A DNA stretch of 64,000 nt from Arthrobacter sp. C2 (GCA_024207135.1 CP042428.1:4491955-4555954), one strand, 5' to 3'. Shown: positions 52,783 through 63,512, counted from the stretch's first letter. Translations and numbers: made by a program. The notes: generated by a model not told the origin, from the letters alone.

Positions 52783-55653
52783 ATGGCCCCACGTACCTCC
52801 TCGCAAGGCGAGAAGAAAACGACCACGCGCAAACCGCGTGCGTCGAACTCTTCCGCCAAGACGACCAGAAACTCCAAGAGCACCCCCGCAGCGATCGAAC
52901 ACGACTTCCCGCTGCCGGTGCGCATGGTGCGTTCTGCCTGGATGGGCATCGCGCGGGTCACCGGCGGGGCCTTCCGCAAGATCGGCCGCGACGTGCACCC
53001 GGACTACGCTGTGCGCCGCGACGGCACCGGGCTCTTCCTGGTCATCATCGCCATCGTCATGGCCTCCGTGGAATGGTGGGGGCTGCGCGGGGTCGGCTGG
53101 TACGGCGGGTTCGTGCACGCCGTGGCCGGGGGCACCTTCGGGTTCATGGCCGCGCTGATGCCTCCGATCCTGCTCATCGGCGCCATCCGGCTCTTCCGCT
53201 GGCCCGAGGAACACCGCGCCAACAACCGCGTGGGCATCGGCCTGGCCCTCGGTTCGGTGGCCGGATCCGGGATCTCCCACGTGGTCGGCGGACTTCCCCC
53301 CGTCTCCGCGCCCTTCGACGTCCTCTGGGGCGCCGGGGGAGTGCTCGGGGCGCTGGCCACCGTCCCGCTGGCCGGGCTGATATCGGCACCCGGCGCGATG
53401 GCCGTGATGATCGCGCTGGCCCTGCTGAGCCTGATGATCCTCACCGCCACCCCCTTCCGGCACATCCCCGCACGCTTCCGCGAGGGCTACGAGAAGCTCA
53501 TGGGCCAGAGTCCCGAGGCCGGCTCCGCCAAGGGCGTGGACCTGGGCGCCGAGGACCACGACCAGTCCTACCTCTACGAGGAACAGGCGGCGAAGAAGCC
53601 GCGCAAGAAGATGCGGCTCTTCGGCAAGGACCGCGACGAGGAGGCCATCGCCGCCGAGGACCTGTTGGGCAACACCGGCGAGGGCGCCTACGACACCGCG
53701 GTCATCACCGACAGCCACGGCGCAGCCGTGGACCCGGCCGACTTCTACGCCGACGAAGCCGACGCCGAACCGGCCATCCGCCCCGGGGTGCGCCGCCCCA
53801 CCAAGGACGAGCGCGAACGCGCCGCCATCATGGAATCCGTGGGCCTGGGCACCGAGCCCGAGGCAGACACCCAGGCCATGAGTGCCATCGATCTGACCAG
53901 CTACGACAACGATGCCACCGGCGCGATGGACCAGGTCCCCTCGCGCCCCGCCGCGGCCCCGCTGCCGCCGATCCCTGCGCGCACCGAACAACTCCAGCTC
54001 TCCGGGGACGTGACCTACACGCTGCCGGCCTCCGACTTCCTGCCTGCCGGCCCGCCGTCCAAGGAACGCTCCGAGGCCAACGACGCGGTGGTCGCGGCGC
54101 TGACCGACACCCTGGACCAGTTCAAGGTCGACGCCAAGGTCACCGGGTTCTCCCGCGGCCCGACGGTCACCCGCTACGAGATCGAACTGGCCCCCGGCAC
54201 CAAGGTCGAGCGCGTCACCGCCCTGTCCAAGAACATCTCCTACGCCGTGGCCTCCTCGGACGTGCGCATCCTCTCCCCGATCCCCGGCAAGTCCGCGATC
54301 GGCATCGAGATCCCCAACGCCGACAAGGAAATCGTGGTGCTGGGCGATGTGCTGCGCAGCCACAACGCCCGCAAGACCGACCACCCGATGGTCATGGGCG
54401 TGGGCAAGGACGTCGAGGGCGGCTTCGTGGTGGCCAACCTCGCCAAGATGCCGCACCTCCTGGTCGCCGGCGCCACGGGAGCGGGCAAGTCCTCGTTCGT
54501 GAACTCGATGATCACCTCGATCCTGATGCGCGCCACCCCCGACGAGGTCCGCATGGTCATGGTCGACCCCAAGCGCGTGGAGCTGACCGCCTACGAGGGC
54601 GTCCCGCACCTGATCACCCCGATCATCACCAACCCCAAGAAGGCCGCCGAGGCGCTGCAGTGGGTGGTCAAGGAGATGGACACCCGCTACGACGATTTGG
54701 CGAACTTCGGGTACAAGCACATCGACGACTTCAACAAGGCCGTGCGCAACGGCAAGGCCGTCCCGCCCGAGGGTTCCAAGCGGATCATGAAGCCCTACCC
54801 GTACCTGTTGGTCATCGTCGATGAGCTCGCCGATTTGATGATGGTCGCCCCGCGCGACGTCGAGGACTCGATCGTGCGCATCACCCAGCTGGCCCGTGCC
54901 GCCGGCATCCACCTGGTGCTTGCCACCCAGCGCCCGTCCGTGGACGTGGTCACCGGGTTGATCAAGGCCAACGTGCCCTCGCGCATGGCCTTTGCCACCT
55001 CCTCGGTCACCGACTCCCGCGTGGTCCTGGACCAGCCGGGCGCCGAGAAGCTGCTGGGCCAGGGCGACGCGCTGTTCCTGCCCATGGGCACCTCCAAGCC
55101 CATGCGCGTGCAGGGCGCCTGGGTCACCGAATCCGAGATCCAATCCGTGGTCGAGCACGTCAAGGGGCAGCTGAAGGCCGAATACCGCCACGACGTGGCC
55201 CCCGAGGTGCAAAAGAAGCAGATCGACGACGACATCGGGGACGACCTGGAGCTGCTGCTGCAGGCCACCGAGCTGGTGGTCACCACGCAGTTCGGCTCCA
55301 CCTCGATGCTGCAGCGCAAGCTGCGCGTGGGCTTCGCCAAGGCCGGCCGGCTCATGGACCTGCTCGAATCACGCGGCGTGGTCGGCCCCTCCGAGGGCTC
55401 CAAGGCCCGCGACGTGCTGGTCAAGCCCGACGACCTGCCCGAGGTGCTCGCCGCGATGCGCGGGGACGAGACCGGTGCCGGCGACGTGGTCCCGACCGCG
55501 ACCGAGGCCGCGCTGGCCGATAACGCCAACGCCAACCACTACGGCACCGACCTGGTCGCCGAGGACCTCGACGGCTTCGAACAGGCGGTTGACTACCACG
55601 ACGGTGCGGACGACGAGGGGTCGGAAGACGCCTGGAACCTTACCGGAAGGTAG
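52783..55653 (+). CDS. ftsK: DNA translocase FtsK/SpoIIIE
   Basis: A 956-residue septal DNA pump. Four N-terminal membrane helices lie between residues about 85 and 225 after a basic leader. A charged linker follows (about 235-420). The motor domain has Walker [20 protein letters not shown], the FtsK signature [13 protein letters not shown] and Walker [21 protein letters not shown]. The C-terminal winged gamma domain ([20 protein letters not shown]) recognises KOPS-like sites. It translocates chromosome ends and activates XerCD at the septum. Confidence 0.97.
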   Translation: MAPRTSSQGEKKTTTRKPRASNSSAKTTRNSKSTPAAIEHDFPLPVRMVRSAWMGIARVTGGAFRKIGRDVHPDYAVRRDGTGLFLVIIAIVMASVEWWGLRGVGWYGGFVHAVAGGTFGFMAALMPPILLIGAIRLFRWPEEHRANNRVGIGLALGSVAGSGISHVVGGLPPVSAPFDVLWGAGGVLGALATVPLAGLISAPGAMAVMIALALLSLMILTATPFRHIPARFREGYEKLMGQSPEAGSAKGVDLGAEDHDQSYLYEEQAAKKPRKKMRLFGKDRDEEAIAAEDLLGNTGEGAYDTAVITDSHGAAVDPADFYADEADAEPAIRPGVRRPTKDERERAAIMESVGLGTEPEADTQAMSAIDLTSYDNDATGAMDQVPSRPAAAPLPPIPARTEQLQLSGDVTYTLPASDFLPAGPPSKERSEANDAVVAALTDTLDQFKVDAKVTGFSRGPTVTRYEIELAPGTKVERVTALSKNISYAVASSDVRILSPIPGKSAIGIEIPNADKEIVVLGDVLRSHNARKTDHPMVMGVGKDVEGGFVVANLAKMPHLLVAGATGAGKSSFVNSMITSILMRATPDEVRMVMVDPKRVELTAYEGVPHLITPIITNPKKAAEALQWVVKEMDTRYDDLANFGYKHIDDFNKAVRNGKAVPPEGSKRIMKPYPYLLVIVDELADLMMVAPRDVEDSIVRITQLARAAGIHLVLATQRPSVDVVTGLIKANVPSRMAFATSSVTDSRVVLDQPGAEKLLGQGDALFLPMGTSKPMRVQGAWVTESEIQSVVEHVKGQLKAEYRHDVAPEVQKKQIDDDIGDDLELLLQATELVVTTQFGSTSMLQRKLRVGFAKAGRLMDLLESRGVVGPSEGSKARDVLVKPDDLPEVLAAMRGDETGAGDVVPTATEAALADNANANHYGTDLVAEDLDGFEQAVDYHDGADDEGSEDAWNLTGR

Positions 55654-55656
55654 CCT
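55651..55656 (+). promoter_or_regulatory. -10 box of leaderless pgsA, overlapping the ftsK stop
   Basis: TAGCCT begins with the ftsK stop codon and lies six bases before GTG 55663. Confidence 0.55.
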
Positions 55657-55662
55657 TGTTCC

Positions 55663-56271
55663 GTGACTGAATCCCCAGCGAACCCGACACCGGCCCACGT
55701 GCCGACCCTGAACATCGCCAACGTGCTCACCACCCTGCGCATCATCATGGTCCCGTTCTTCATCTGGGCCCTGGTGGCCGACGAGAAGGACTACGGACTC
55801 ATGCGCTGGGTGGCCCTGGCGATCTTCGCCGTGGCCATGTACACCGACAAGCTGGACGGGGACCTGGCCCGCAGCCGCGGGCTGATCACCAACTTCGGCA
55901 AGATCGCCGACCCGATCGCCGACAAGCTGCTCACCGGCTCCGCGCTGGTGATGTTCTCCATCCTGGGGGAGCTGGCCTGGTGGATCACCATCGTGATCCT
56001 GGTGCGCGAATGGGGCATCACGGCTGTGCGCTTCGTGGTCATCCGCTACCGCGTGATGGCCGCCTCGCGCGGCGGCAAGCTCAAGACCGTGCTGCAGGCC
56101 GCGGCGATCCTGCTCTACCTGCTGCCCTGGGCCCACACCGTCGGCTGGCTGGGCGTGGTGGCGTTCATCGTGATGCTGCTGGCCCTGGCCGTCACCGTGG
56201 TCACCGGCCTGGACTACCTGTTCAAGGCCTGGCAGCTGCGTGCGGCCTCCGTCGGCGGCACCCGGAAGTAG
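55663..56271 (+). CDS. pgsA: CDP-diacylglycerol-glycerol-3-phosphate 3-phosphatidyltransferase
   Basis: A 202-residue membrane enzyme of phosphatidylglycerol and cardiolipin synthesis. The CDP-alcohol phosphotransferase motif D-G-x2-A-R-x8-G-x3-D-x3-D is visible as DKLDGDLARSRGLITNFGKI with ADPIADK. Four to five helices. Note that the first motif Asp-Gly is written KLDGDLARS. GTG start, leaderless. Confidence 0.93.
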   Translation: MTESPANPTPAHVPTLNIANVLTTLRIIMVPFFIWALVADEKDYGLMRWVALAIFAVAMYTDKLDGDLARSRGLITNFGKIADPIADKLLTGSALVMFSILGELAWWITIVILVREWGITAVRFVVIRYRVMAASRGGKLKTVLQAAAILLYLLPWAHTVGWLGVVAFIVMLLALAVTVVTGLDYLFKAWQLRAASVGGTRK

Positions 56272-56329
56272 GCACGCTTCATACCCCCCCACCGATTCAC
56301 CGCTTCCACTTGGCGCAAAGGAGCTTGAC

Positions 56330-56842
56330 ATGACACCCCCACCGGACCCGCTGGAACTGCAAGCCCTGGCCGGCACCGTGGTTGCCGCGGCCAAGGCCAG
56401 TGGACTGACCCTGGCCACCGCCGAGTCGCTGACCGCCGGCATGATTGCCGCCACCCTCGCCGAGGTGCCCGGGGCCTCCGCCGCACTGACCGGCGGGATC
56501 GTCAGCTACTCCAGTGCGGTGAAGGCCAACGTCCTGGGCGTGGAACCGAAGCTGCTCGAAGAAGCGGGCTCGGTGGACGGGGAGGTGGCCCGGCAAATGG
56601 CCCTGGGCGCACGCCGGGTATGCGGTTCGGACATGGCGGTCTCGGCCACCGGGGTCGCTGGTCCCGACGCCCACGACGGCAAGCCCGTGGGCACTGTGTT
56701 CCTGGGCTGGGCATCGGCAAGCGGCAGCGGTTTCACCGAGCACCACTTCACCGGGGACAGGGCGCAGATCCGCGTCCTGAGCACGGTCTGCGCGCTGGAA
56801 CTGCTTTCTTTCCACCTTGCGCCCAGCGGCCACACAGCTTGA
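56330..56842 (+). CDS. cinA: CinA C-terminal-domain protein (nicotinamide-nucleotide amidase type)
   Basis: A 170-residue protein that corresponds only to the C-terminal amidase domain of CinA. ATAESLTAGMIAATLAEVPG and TGGIVSYSSAVKANVLGV are characteristic, as is VSATGVAGPDAHDGKPVGTV. PncC-type enzymes deamidate NMN. The MoCF-like N-terminal domain is absent, as in many actinobacteria. AAAGGAG precedes the start. Confidence 0.9.
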   Translation: MTPPPDPLELQALAGTVVAAAKASGLTLATAESLTAGMIAATLAEVPGASAALTGGIVSYSSAVKANVLGVEPKLLEEAGSVDGEVARQMALGARRVCGSDMAVSATGVAGPDAHDGKPVGTVFLGWASASGSGFTEHHFTGDRAQIRVLSTVCALELLSFHLAPSGHTA

Positions 56843-56926
56843 TGGGGGATGGTTGCACTGATTAGTTTTGTGACTCGATTACGGAACGATTCACGGTTGT
56901 TGTGGAAAAACACCCGCAGCAATGGC

Positions 56927-56932
56927 TAAGGT
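56927..56932 (+). promoter_or_regulatory. -10 box in the ClgR leader
   Basis: TAAGGT lies six bases before GTG 56939. That GTG opens an 11-codon frame (10 sense codons, stop at 56969-56971), so the clgR-type mRNA may carry a leaderless mini-ORF. Confidence 0.45.
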
Positions 56933-57142
56933 GGGGGCGTGGGAACAAAAAACGACCCCCGGCAGTTGTAACCCATGACGGGCACAAAAAAGTGGCCCGC
57001 ACCGATCGCCCCACAAGGCATTAGGACCGGAGAACAAAAGGCAATGCACATGGTCAAGCAACCAGTATCGGTAAACGGTGTGGTCCGTTGGCGTGATGTG
57101 GGCCTACAGAGCGAGGTCCGCCGAGACAAAGAGGAGCGCAAG

Positions 57143-57475
57143 ATGGTAGTCCTTAGACACGAAATCGGTGACGTTCTTCGTGACGTTCGTCAGCGCCAGG
57201 GTCGCACCTTGCGCGAAGTCTCCCACAGCGCCCGCGTTTCCCTTGGATACCTTTCCGAGGTCGAGCGTGGACAAAAGGAAGCCTCATCCGAGCTTCTCTC
57301 CTCGATCTGTGGCGCCCTCGAGGTGCCGCTTTCACTGATGCTTCGCGAGGTCAGTGACCGCGTGGCCATCGCCGAAGGCATCACCATTCCGGATACGGTC
57401 CCCGTGGACCTGACCAGCGAGTTTGCTGGCGACTATCCGGTTGAACTCGGCAAGCGCCTGGCACCGAGCCACTAA
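57143..57475 (+). CDS. clgR: ClgR-type XRE regulator
   Basis: A 110-residue regulator. [23 protein letters not shown], then [20 protein letters not shown], which is the highly conserved ClgR recognition region; [20 protein letters not shown] follows. ClgR activates clp protease and other stress genes in actinobacteria and lies before recA in related genomes. GAGGAG is six bases before ATG 57143; an upstream in-frame ATG at 56975 would add 56 doubtful residues. Confidence 0.9.
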   Translation: MVVLRHEIGDVLRDVRQRQGRTLREVSHSARVSLGYLSEVERGQKEASSELLSSICGALEVPLSLMLREVSDRVAIAEGITIPDTVPVDLTSEFAGDYPVELGKRLAPSH

Positions 57476-57521
57476 CCAACGACATCCGGATCCAGTGTTT
57501 CACCTGGCATCCGCAACATCG

Positions 57522-57578
57522 GCCCCCGCGCCGGTCTTCCAAGGCCAATTGGCCCGCGAAGCCGGGCGGGGGCTTTTT
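57522..57578 (+). terminator. Terminator after the ClgR-type gene
   Basis: GCCCCCGC (57522-57529) pairs with GCGGGGGC (57566-57573) with an inner GGCCAATTGGCC hairpin, followed by five Ts. Confidence 0.85.
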
Positions 57579-57603
57579 GCTTAAACCCCCCAGAAACCCG
57601 TGG

Positions 57604-57609
57604 CACAAT
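57604..57609 (+). promoter_or_regulatory. -10 box of leaderless DUF3046 gene
   Basis: CACAAT seven bases before GTG 57617. Confidence 0.45.
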
Positions 57610-57616
57610 TGCGAGG

Positions 57617-57841
57617 GTGCGATTGAGTGATTTCTGGCGTCTGATGGACGACGAGTTCGGTGCGGGCTATTCCCGCACATTGGCGACTTCCCTGGTGCTG
57701 GCCGAGGTCGGAGGCGTCACCGCCGCCGAGGCGCTGGGCAAGGGCGTCGCCCCCAAGAAGGTCTGGCAGGCCATGTGCAAGATGCAGGATGTGCCGCCCG
57801 AGCGCTGGCTGGGACGCGACATCGCCCCCAAGGAATCCTAG
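57617..57841 (+). CDS. DUF3046-family protein
   Basis: A 74-residue protein typical of actinobacteria, nearly always encoded just before recA. MRLSDFWRLMDDEFGAGYSR and AEALGKGVAPKKVWQAMC are conserved. Function unknown. Confidence 0.93.
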   Translation: MRLSDFWRLMDDEFGAGYSRTLATSLVLAEVGGVTAAEALGKGVAPKKVWQAMCKMQDVPPERWLGRDIAPKES

Positions 57842-57870
57842 GGAAATTTCGCCACACGCACCGAATCCGT

Positions 57871-57886
57871 TCGAATATCTGTTCGG
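57871..57886. promoter_or_regulatory. LexA (SOS) box of recA
   Basis: TCGAATATCTGTTCGG matches the actinobacterial LexA site TCGAAC-N4-GTTCGA with two end mismatches, about 160 bp before recA. Confidence 0.85.
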
Positions 57887-58041
57887 AAGAGTGTATTGTT
57901 CATAATGAAGATTCGTTCGGCGTCTGTCGTGGGTTATGCACAGTGCGAACGCCCGAAATCCAAAGTGTCGGCCCCGGGTCGTACGCTCAGGAACAGACAT
58001 AGAGCAACGGTCCCGCGGGGCCCCAACAACCGAGGTGGACA

Positions 58042-59088
58042 ATGGCCATTGGTAAAGATCGCGAGAAGGCACTCGAAGCCGCGCTCGCACAGATCGACAA
58101 GCAGTACGGCAAGGGCTCGGTCATGCGACTGGGCGACAAGACCGTAGCGCCCATTGCCGCCATCCCCACCGGGTCCGTGGCACTTGACATCGCGCTGGGC
58201 ATTGGCGGGCTTCCGCGTGGCCGCGTGGTGGAGATCTACGGTCCGGAATCCTCCGGCAAGACCACCGTTGCCCTGCACGCGGTGGCCAGCGCCCAGCGAC
58301 TGGGCGGCATCGCCGCCTTCATCGATGCCGAGCACGCACTGGATCCGGAATACGCGAAGAAGCTGGGCGTCGACACCGACGCTTTGCTGGTCTCGCAGCC
58401 GGACACCGGCGAGCAGGCACTCGAAATCATGGACATGCTCGTGGGCTCCGGCTCCGTCGACATCGTCGTGATCGACTCCGTGGCAGCACTGGTGCCGCGC
58501 GCCGAAATCGAAGGCGAAATGGGCGACAGCCACGTCGGCCTGCAGGCCCGCCTGATGAGCCAGGCGCTGCGCAAGATCACCGGACGCCTGTCCCAGACAC
58601 AGACGACCGCGATCTTCATCAACCAGCTGCGCGAAAAGATCGGCGTGATGTTCGGCAGCCCGGAAACCACCACCGGTGGCAAGGCGCTGAAGTTCTACGC
58701 CTCGATCCGCATCGACGTACGCCGCATCGAAACCTTGAAGGAAGGCACCGTCCCGGTCGGCAACCGCACGCGCGCCAAGATCGTGAAGAACAAGATGGCC
58801 CCGCCGTTCAAGCAGGCCGAGTTCGACATCATCTACGGCCTGGGCATCTCCCGCGAAGGCAGCCTCATCGACATCGGCGTGGACCAGGGCTTCGTCAAGA
58901 AGTCCGGCGCCTGGTTCACCTACGACGGGGACCAGCTGGGCCAGGGCAAGGAAAACGCGCGGAAGTTCCTGCGCGACAACCCGGATCTCGCCAACGAACT
59001 CGAACGCCAGATCCTCGAGAAGCTCGGCATTGGCCAGGCACCCGAGGACAAGGGCGAGGATACGTTGCGCGTGGTCAAGGGGTCCTAA
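58042..59088 (+). CDS. recA: Recombinase RecA
   Basis: A 348-residue strand-exchange ATPase and SOS co-protease. Walker [20 protein letters not shown]. Further: [38 protein letters not shown] (Walker B) and the [19 protein letters not shown] core. Starts [27 protein letters not shown] lies before the ATG. Damage-inducible through the LexA box. Confidence 0.99.
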   Translation: MAIGKDREKALEAALAQIDKQYGKGSVMRLGDKTVAPIAAIPTGSVALDIALGIGGLPRGRVVEIYGPESSGKTTVALHAVASAQRLGGIAAFIDAEHALDPEYAKKLGVDTDALLVSQPDTGEQALEIMDMLVGSGSVDIVVIDSVAALVPRAEIEGEMGDSHVGLQARLMSQALRKITGRLSQTQTTAIFINQLREKIGVMFGSPETTTGGKALKFYASIRIDVRRIETLKEGTVPVGNRTRAKIVKNKMAPPFKQAEFDIIYGLGISREGSLIDIGVDQGFVKKSGAWFTYDGDQLGQGKENARKFLRDNPDLANELERQILEKLGIGQAPEDKGEDTLRVVKGS

Positions 59089-59092
59089 CTCC

Positions 59093-59965
59093 GTGGGCAC
59101 CACCAAAAACCAGGGCGGTTCGTCCGGCTCCCGGAAGGGAGCCGAACGGCCGCTTTGGTCGTTGCCGGCAGACGGCAATTCCGACTGGGGAGACCCGACC
59201 CAGATTCCGGCCTGGGCGCACAGCGAAGCCGCCGCGGCGGCCCCGCCACCCGAACAGGTCCCCGGACCACCCGAACCCAAGCCCGCCTTCGGCGAACGGG
59301 CCGGATATGCCGGACGCAGCTCCTCGCGCACCTCGCCGCGCGGTGCCGGAGGCACGGGGTCGTGGGGCAGCGGCGGCCGCTCAGCCCGGGCCGGCGCCAA
59401 GCGCAGCACACCGAAGGTACCGCGGACCCGCGAGCGGACGCCACGGGAAGCCAAGGAGCCGGTCGAACTCACCGACGAGCAATATGCGTCCAAGGGACGC
59501 TCCATCCTGCTGCGCCAGCTCACCGCCTCGGCCAAGAGCCGCGCCCAGCTGAAGACCAAGCTCCTGGAAAAGGAGATCCCCGAGCACATCGCCGAGGAAC
59601 TGCTGGAAAGGTTCGAGGAGATCGAGCTCGTCGACGACGAGGCCTTCGCCGAGGGCTGGGTCCGTTCCCGCGCCCGCAGCCGCGGCCTGGCACGCTCGGC
59701 GATCAAGCGCGAGCTGCGGGAAAAGGGCATCGAGGGCGAGTTGGCCGAAAGCGCCCTGGAACAGATCGACGACGAGACCGAGGAAGAAACCGCCCGCGAC
59801 CTTGTGGAACGCAAGCTGCGGGCCCCCTCGATGGGGATGGACCGGGAGAAAAGCGTGCGCCGGCTCGTGGGTATGCTGGCCCGGAAGGGCTACTCGCCCT
59901 CCGTGGCCTTCCGCATCGTCAACGCCGCCTGGGACGAGCGCTTCGGGCCCGACGCGGAGCAATAG
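59093..59965 (+). CDS. recX: Regulatory protein RecX
   Basis: A 290-residue RecA modulator. The RecX three-helix repeats begin near residue 125: GRSILLRQLTASAKSRAQLK, then ELVDDEAFAEGWVRSRARSR and GLARSAIKRELREKGI. The first 120 residues are a low-complexity Gly/Ser/Pro/Arg extension, longer than in most RecX. GTG 59093 lies four bases after the recA stop, so the two are co-transcribed. Confidence 0.93.
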   Translation: MGTTKNQGGSSGSRKGAERPLWSLPADGNSDWGDPTQIPAWAHSEAAAAAPPPEQVPGPPEPKPAFGERAGYAGRSSSRTSPRGAGGTGSWGSGGRSARAGAKRSTPKVPRTRERTPREAKEPVELTDEQYASKGRSILLRQLTASAKSRAQLKTKLLEKEIPEHIAEELLERFEEIELVDDEAFAEGWVRSRARSRGLARSAIKRELREKGIEGELAESALEQIDDETEEETARDLVERKLRAPSMGMDREKSVRRLVGMLARKGYSPSVAFRIVNAAWDERFGPDAEQ

Positions 59966-60008
59966 CACCGGGCTCCGACTTGTTCGGTCCCCGGCGGGGC
60001 CGATTGGG

Positions 60009-60014
60009 TACCCT
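60009..60014 (+). promoter_or_regulatory. -10 box of leaderless miaB
   Basis: TACCCT six bases before GTG 60021. Confidence 0.55.
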
Positions 60015-60020
60015 TGAAGG

Positions 60021-61547
60021 GTGACTGCGAGCATTTCAATTTCCCATGAGCAAGAATCAGCCGTATCGACACGCACCTACGAGGTGCGGACCTACGGATG
60101 CCAGATGAATGTCCACGATTCCGAGCGGCTGGCGGGCCTGCTGGAGGCCAGCGGCCTGTCCCGGCAGGAAGCAGGCGACGAGATCGCCGATGTCGTGGTC
60201 TTCAATACCTGCGCGGTCCGGGAAAACGCCGACAACAAGCTCTACGGAAACCTCGGCATGCTCGCCCAGGTCAAGGAAAAGCGCCCCGAGATGCAAATTG
60301 CCGTTGGCGGCTGCCTGGCCCAGAAGGACCGCGAAACGATCCTGAAGAAGGCCCCCTGGGTCGACGTGGTCTTTGGAACCCACAACGTCGGCTCCCTGCC
60401 GGCCCTGCTGGAACGCGCCCGCCACAACAACGAAGCCCAGCTGGAAATCCTCGAATCCCTGGAGGTCTTCCCCTCCACGCTGCCCACCAAGCGCGACTCG
60501 GTGCACTCGGGCTGGGTGTCGATCTCCGTGGGCTGCAACAACACCTGCACCTTCTGCATCGTCCCGGCCCTGCGCGGCAAGGAACGAGACCGCCGCCCCG
60601 GGGAAATCCTGGCCGAAATCGAGGCGCTGGTCGCCGACGGCGTCATCGAGGTGACCCTGCTGGGCCAGAACGTCAACTCCTACGGCGTGGAATTCGGGGA
60701 CCGCCTGGCCTTCGGCAAGCTGCTGCGCGCCTGCGGGCAGATCGAGGGCCTGGAACGCGTGCGCTTCACCAGCCCGCACCCCGCCGCCTTCACCGACGAC
60801 GTCATCGAGGCCATGGCCGAAACCCCCAACGTCATGCCGCAGCTGCACATGCCGCTGCAGTCCGGTTCGGACAAAGTCCTCAAGGACATGCGACGCTCCT
60901 ACCGCTCAAAGAAGTTCCTGGGCATCCTGGAGAAGGTGCGCGAATTGATCCCGCACGCCGCCATCACCACCGACATCATCGTGGGCTTCCCGGGGGAAAC
61001 CGAGGAAGACTTCCAGGGAACCCTGGACGTGGTCGAGGCCTCGCGCTTCTCCAGCGCATTCACCTTCCAATACTCCAAGCGCCCCGGCACCCCCGCGGCC
61101 GAGCTGCCCGACCAGCTGCCCAAGGCCGTGGTGCAGGAACGCTACGAGCGACTCACGGCCCTGCAAGACCGGATCTGTGCCGAGGAAAACGCCAAGCAGG
61201 TCGGGCGCACCGTCGAGGTGCTGGTCACCGAGCACGCCGGGCGCAAGTCCACCGAAACCCACCGGCTCACCGGACGGTCCACCGACCAGCGCCTCGTGCA
61301 CTTCTCCATCCCCGACGGCGGCCAGACCCCGCGCCCCGGGGACCTGGTCACCGTTCCGGTGACCGGATCGGCTGCCTTCCACCTGGTCTCCGACCCCGCC
61401 ACCCTGGCCGAGTACTCGGTGCGCCGCTCCCGGGCGGGGGACGCCTGGGACCGCTCGCAGGCCGAATCCTGCGGCACCGGCACCACCGGGGCCAAGAACA
61501 CCAACGGCGTCTCGCTGGGCATGCCCGCCCTGCCGGCACGCAAGTAG
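60021..61547 (+). CDS. miaB: tRNA-2-methylthio-N6-dimethylallyladenosine synthase
   Basis: A 508-residue radical-SAM methylthiotransferase acting on tRNA A37 after MiaA. UPF0004 N-terminal domain: [20 protein letters not shown], with Cys in [12 protein letters not shown] and [11 protein letters not shown]. Radical-SAM cluster CNNTCTFC, then [17 protein letters not shown] domain near the end ([13 protein letters not shown]). Normal length. GTG start. Confidence 0.97.
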   Translation: MTASISISHEQESAVSTRTYEVRTYGCQMNVHDSERLAGLLEASGLSRQEAGDEIADVVVFNTCAVRENADNKLYGNLGMLAQVKEKRPEMQIAVGGCLAQKDRETILKKAPWVDVVFGTHNVGSLPALLERARHNNEAQLEILESLEVFPSTLPTKRDSVHSGWVSISVGCNNTCTFCIVPALRGKERDRRPGEILAEIEALVADGVIEVTLLGQNVNSYGVEFGDRLAFGKLLRACGQIEGLERVRFTSPHPAAFTDDVIEAMAETPNVMPQLHMPLQSGSDKVLKDMRRSYRSKKFLGILEKVRELIPHAAITTDIIVGFPGETEEDFQGTLDVVEASRFSSAFTFQYSKRPGTPAAELPDQLPKAVVQERYERLTALQDRICAEENAKQVGRTVEVLVTEHAGRKSTETHRLTGRSTDQRLVHFSIPDGGQTPRPGDLVTVPVTGSAAFHLVSDPATLAEYSVRRSRAGDAWDRSQAESCGTGTTGAKNTNGVSLGMPALPARK

Positions 61548-61557
61548 GCCGCCGACC

Positions 61558-62457
61558 ATGACATTGCCGGTCATTGCCGTCCTGGGACCGACCGGAACGG
61601 GCAAGTCCGACCTGTCGATCGCCCTGGCCCAGGAACTGGGCGGGGAAATCGTCAATGCCGACGCCCTGCAGTTCTACCGCGGCATGGATATCGGCACGGC
61701 CAAGCTCCCCGAGGACGAACGCGGGGGCATCGCCCACCACCTGCTCGACATCATGGATGTGCGCCAGGAAGCCAGCGTGGCACGCTTCCAGGCCGAGGCC
61801 CGGGGGGTCTTCGCCCAGATCCGTGCCCGCGGCTCGGTGCCCATCCTGGTCGGCGGGTCCGGCCTGTATGTGCGCGCCGCCCTGGACGAGATCGATTTCC
61901 CGCCCACCGACCCGGTGGTGCGCCAACGCCTGGAAGCCGAGGCCGCGGCAAGCGGCATCGGCCCGCTGGCCGAGCGGCTGGCCGCCGTCGACCCGGAATC
62001 GGCCGCCCGGAACCTGGATGACCGCCGGCTGATCCGCGCCCTGGAAGTCCATGAAATCAGCGGCAAGCCCTTCAGCTCGTTCATGCCGCAACGGCAATAC
62101 CACGCCCCGGCCATCCAGATCGGGCTCAACATCGACCGCTCGTTGCTGCATGCGCGGCTGGAAACCCGGGTGGCGAAGATGGTCGAGCAGGGCCTGCTCG
62201 ACGAGGTCCGCCGGCTGGATTCCCAGGGGTTGCGGGAGGGCAAGACCGCCTCGCGGGCCATCGGCTACGCCCAGTTCCTTGCGGTGCTCGACGGAACGAT
62301 GTCCCTGAAGGACGCTGCGGAAAAGACCGTCATCGCCACGCGCCAATTCGCCCGGCGCCAAGTCACCTGGTTCGGCGCCGACGACCGGGTCGCCTGGTTC
62401 GACCCGCTGGCCGACTCCCTGGTTCCCCGGGTCCTGGCCCGCATCCGCTCCTCCTGA
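61558..62457 (+). CDS. miaA: tRNA dimethylallyltransferase
   Basis: A 299-residue isopentenyltransferase for tRNA A37. P-loop: [38 protein letters not shown] and [19 protein letters not shown] are signatures, and [11 protein letters not shown] follows. It lies ten bases after miaB, its pathway partner. Confidence 0.97.
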   Translation: MTLPVIAVLGPTGTGKSDLSIALAQELGGEIVNADALQFYRGMDIGTAKLPEDERGGIAHHLLDIMDVRQEASVARFQAEARGVFAQIRARGSVPILVGGSGLYVRAALDEIDFPPTDPVVRQRLEAEAAASGIGPLAERLAAVDPESAARNLDDRRLIRALEVHEISGKPFSSFMPQRQYHAPAIQIGLNIDRSLLHARLETRVAKMVEQGLLDEVRRLDSQGLREGKTASRAIGYAQFLAVLDGTMSLKDAAEKTVIATRQFARRQVTWFGADDRVAWFDPLADSLVPRVLARIRSS

Positions 62458-62511
62458 TCCGAGGCACGGACCCGGAAGCAACGAAAATAGGCGGCGGGGT
62501 TTTGCTGCACG

Positions 62512-62517
62512 TATTCT
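62512..62517 (+). promoter_or_regulatory. -10 box of leaderless dapF
   Basis: TATTCT seven bases before ATG 62525. Confidence 0.6.
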
Positions 62518-62524
62518 TGAAACC

Positions 62525-63481
62525 ATGAGATCGACCGAACCCGCCACCAGCACCGGCCCCACCCTGCAAGACATGGTGGGCAGGCTTCCCTATGCCAAGG
62601 GACATGGCACCGGAAACGACTTCATCCTCGTTGCCGACCCGCTGGATGTGCACAGCATCGAGCCCGGGCAGGTTGCCTGGATGTGCGACAGGCACCGGGG
62701 GATCGGCGGGGACGGGCTGATCCGCGCGGTTCCGTCCAGCACCCTTGCCGAGGGCCGGACGATCCTTGAAACCAGCCCCGACGCCTATTGGTTCATGGAC
62801 TACCGCAACGCCGACGGGTCGCTGTCGGAAATGTGCGGCAACGGGGTGCGGGTGTTCGTGCACTTCCTGGTCTGCGAAAACCTCGTGGAGATGCCGGTGG
62901 GCGCGACGCTTCCCATTGGCACGCGCGGGGGCCTGAAGATCGTCACCCGCCTGGAAGACGGCTACGCCGTGGACATGGGCGCCTGGGAGTTCATCCATGC
63001 GCAGGCGGCAGCGACCAACGGCTTGGATTCCCGCGTGGAAACCACCGGGCTGGCCAAGGTCCGCGGGGCCTTGAGCGTGTCCATGGGCAACCCCCACACG
63101 GTCGTGGCGATCGCCGACACCGGCGAGCTGGAGGGCATCGAACTGACCTCGACCCCTGCGGTCGAGCCGCTGCCACCGCACGGAACGAACGTCGAATACG
63201 TGCTGGCCGCCGACCCGCTGGTGAGCGGGGGCCGCGGCTCGGTGCGGATGCGCGTGCACGAACGCGGGGTCGGAGAGACGCTCTCCTGCGGCACCGGCGC
63301 CTGCGCGGCGGCCATCGCCACCCGGCACTGGGCCCAGGCCCACGACATCCGGCAGTGGTCGGTCCAGGTTCCCGGAGGCGAACTGGGCGTCGGCTTCGTC
63401 GACGGCCCCGACGGGCTCGAGCACGTCGTGCTCAGCGGCCCCGCGGTCCTGGTGTCCCGGGGAGAGATCTCGGCCAGCTAG
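62525..63481 (+). CDS. dapF: Diaminopimelate epimerase
   Basis: A 318-residue cofactor-free epimerase that converts LL- to meso-diaminopimelate. The two catalytic Cys are in NADGSLSEMCGNGVRVFV and ETLSCGTGACAAAIA. YAKGHGTGNDFILVADPLD at the N-terminus is typical. An unusually acidic/Pro start of about 18 residues precedes the fold. Confidence 0.97.
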   Translation: MRSTEPATSTGPTLQDMVGRLPYAKGHGTGNDFILVADPLDVHSIEPGQVAWMCDRHRGIGGDGLIRAVPSSTLAEGRTILETSPDAYWFMDYRNADGSLSEMCGNGVRVFVHFLVCENLVEMPVGATLPIGTRGGLKIVTRLEDGYAVDMGAWEFIHAQAAATNGLDSRVETTGLAKVRGALSVSMGNPHTVVAIADTGELEGIELTSTPAVEPLPPHGTNVEYVLAADPLVSGGRGSVRMRVHERGVGETLSCGTGACAAAIATRHWAQAHDIRQWSVQVPGGELGVGFVDGPDGLEHVVLSGPAVLVSRGEISAS

Positions 63482-63496
63482 GGCCGTTGCCCCGCC

Positions 63497-63512
63497 GGAA
63501 TCCTAGGATTCC
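63497..63512. terminator. Palindrome between convergent dapF and methyltransferase genes
   Basis: GGAATCCTAGGATTCC is a perfect 16-bp palindrome that contains the methyltransferase stop; it may help terminate transcription from both sides. Confidence 0.4.

Noticed and set aside
52375..55212. 945-codon open frame antisense to ftsK
   Set aside because: Shadow frame caused by high GC at third positions of ftsK; repetitive His/Gly/Asp/Arg-rich product with no fold and no ribosome site.
57934..59814. 626-codon open frame antisense to recA and recX
   Set aside because: recA is certain on the other strand; the antisense product is compositionally biased.
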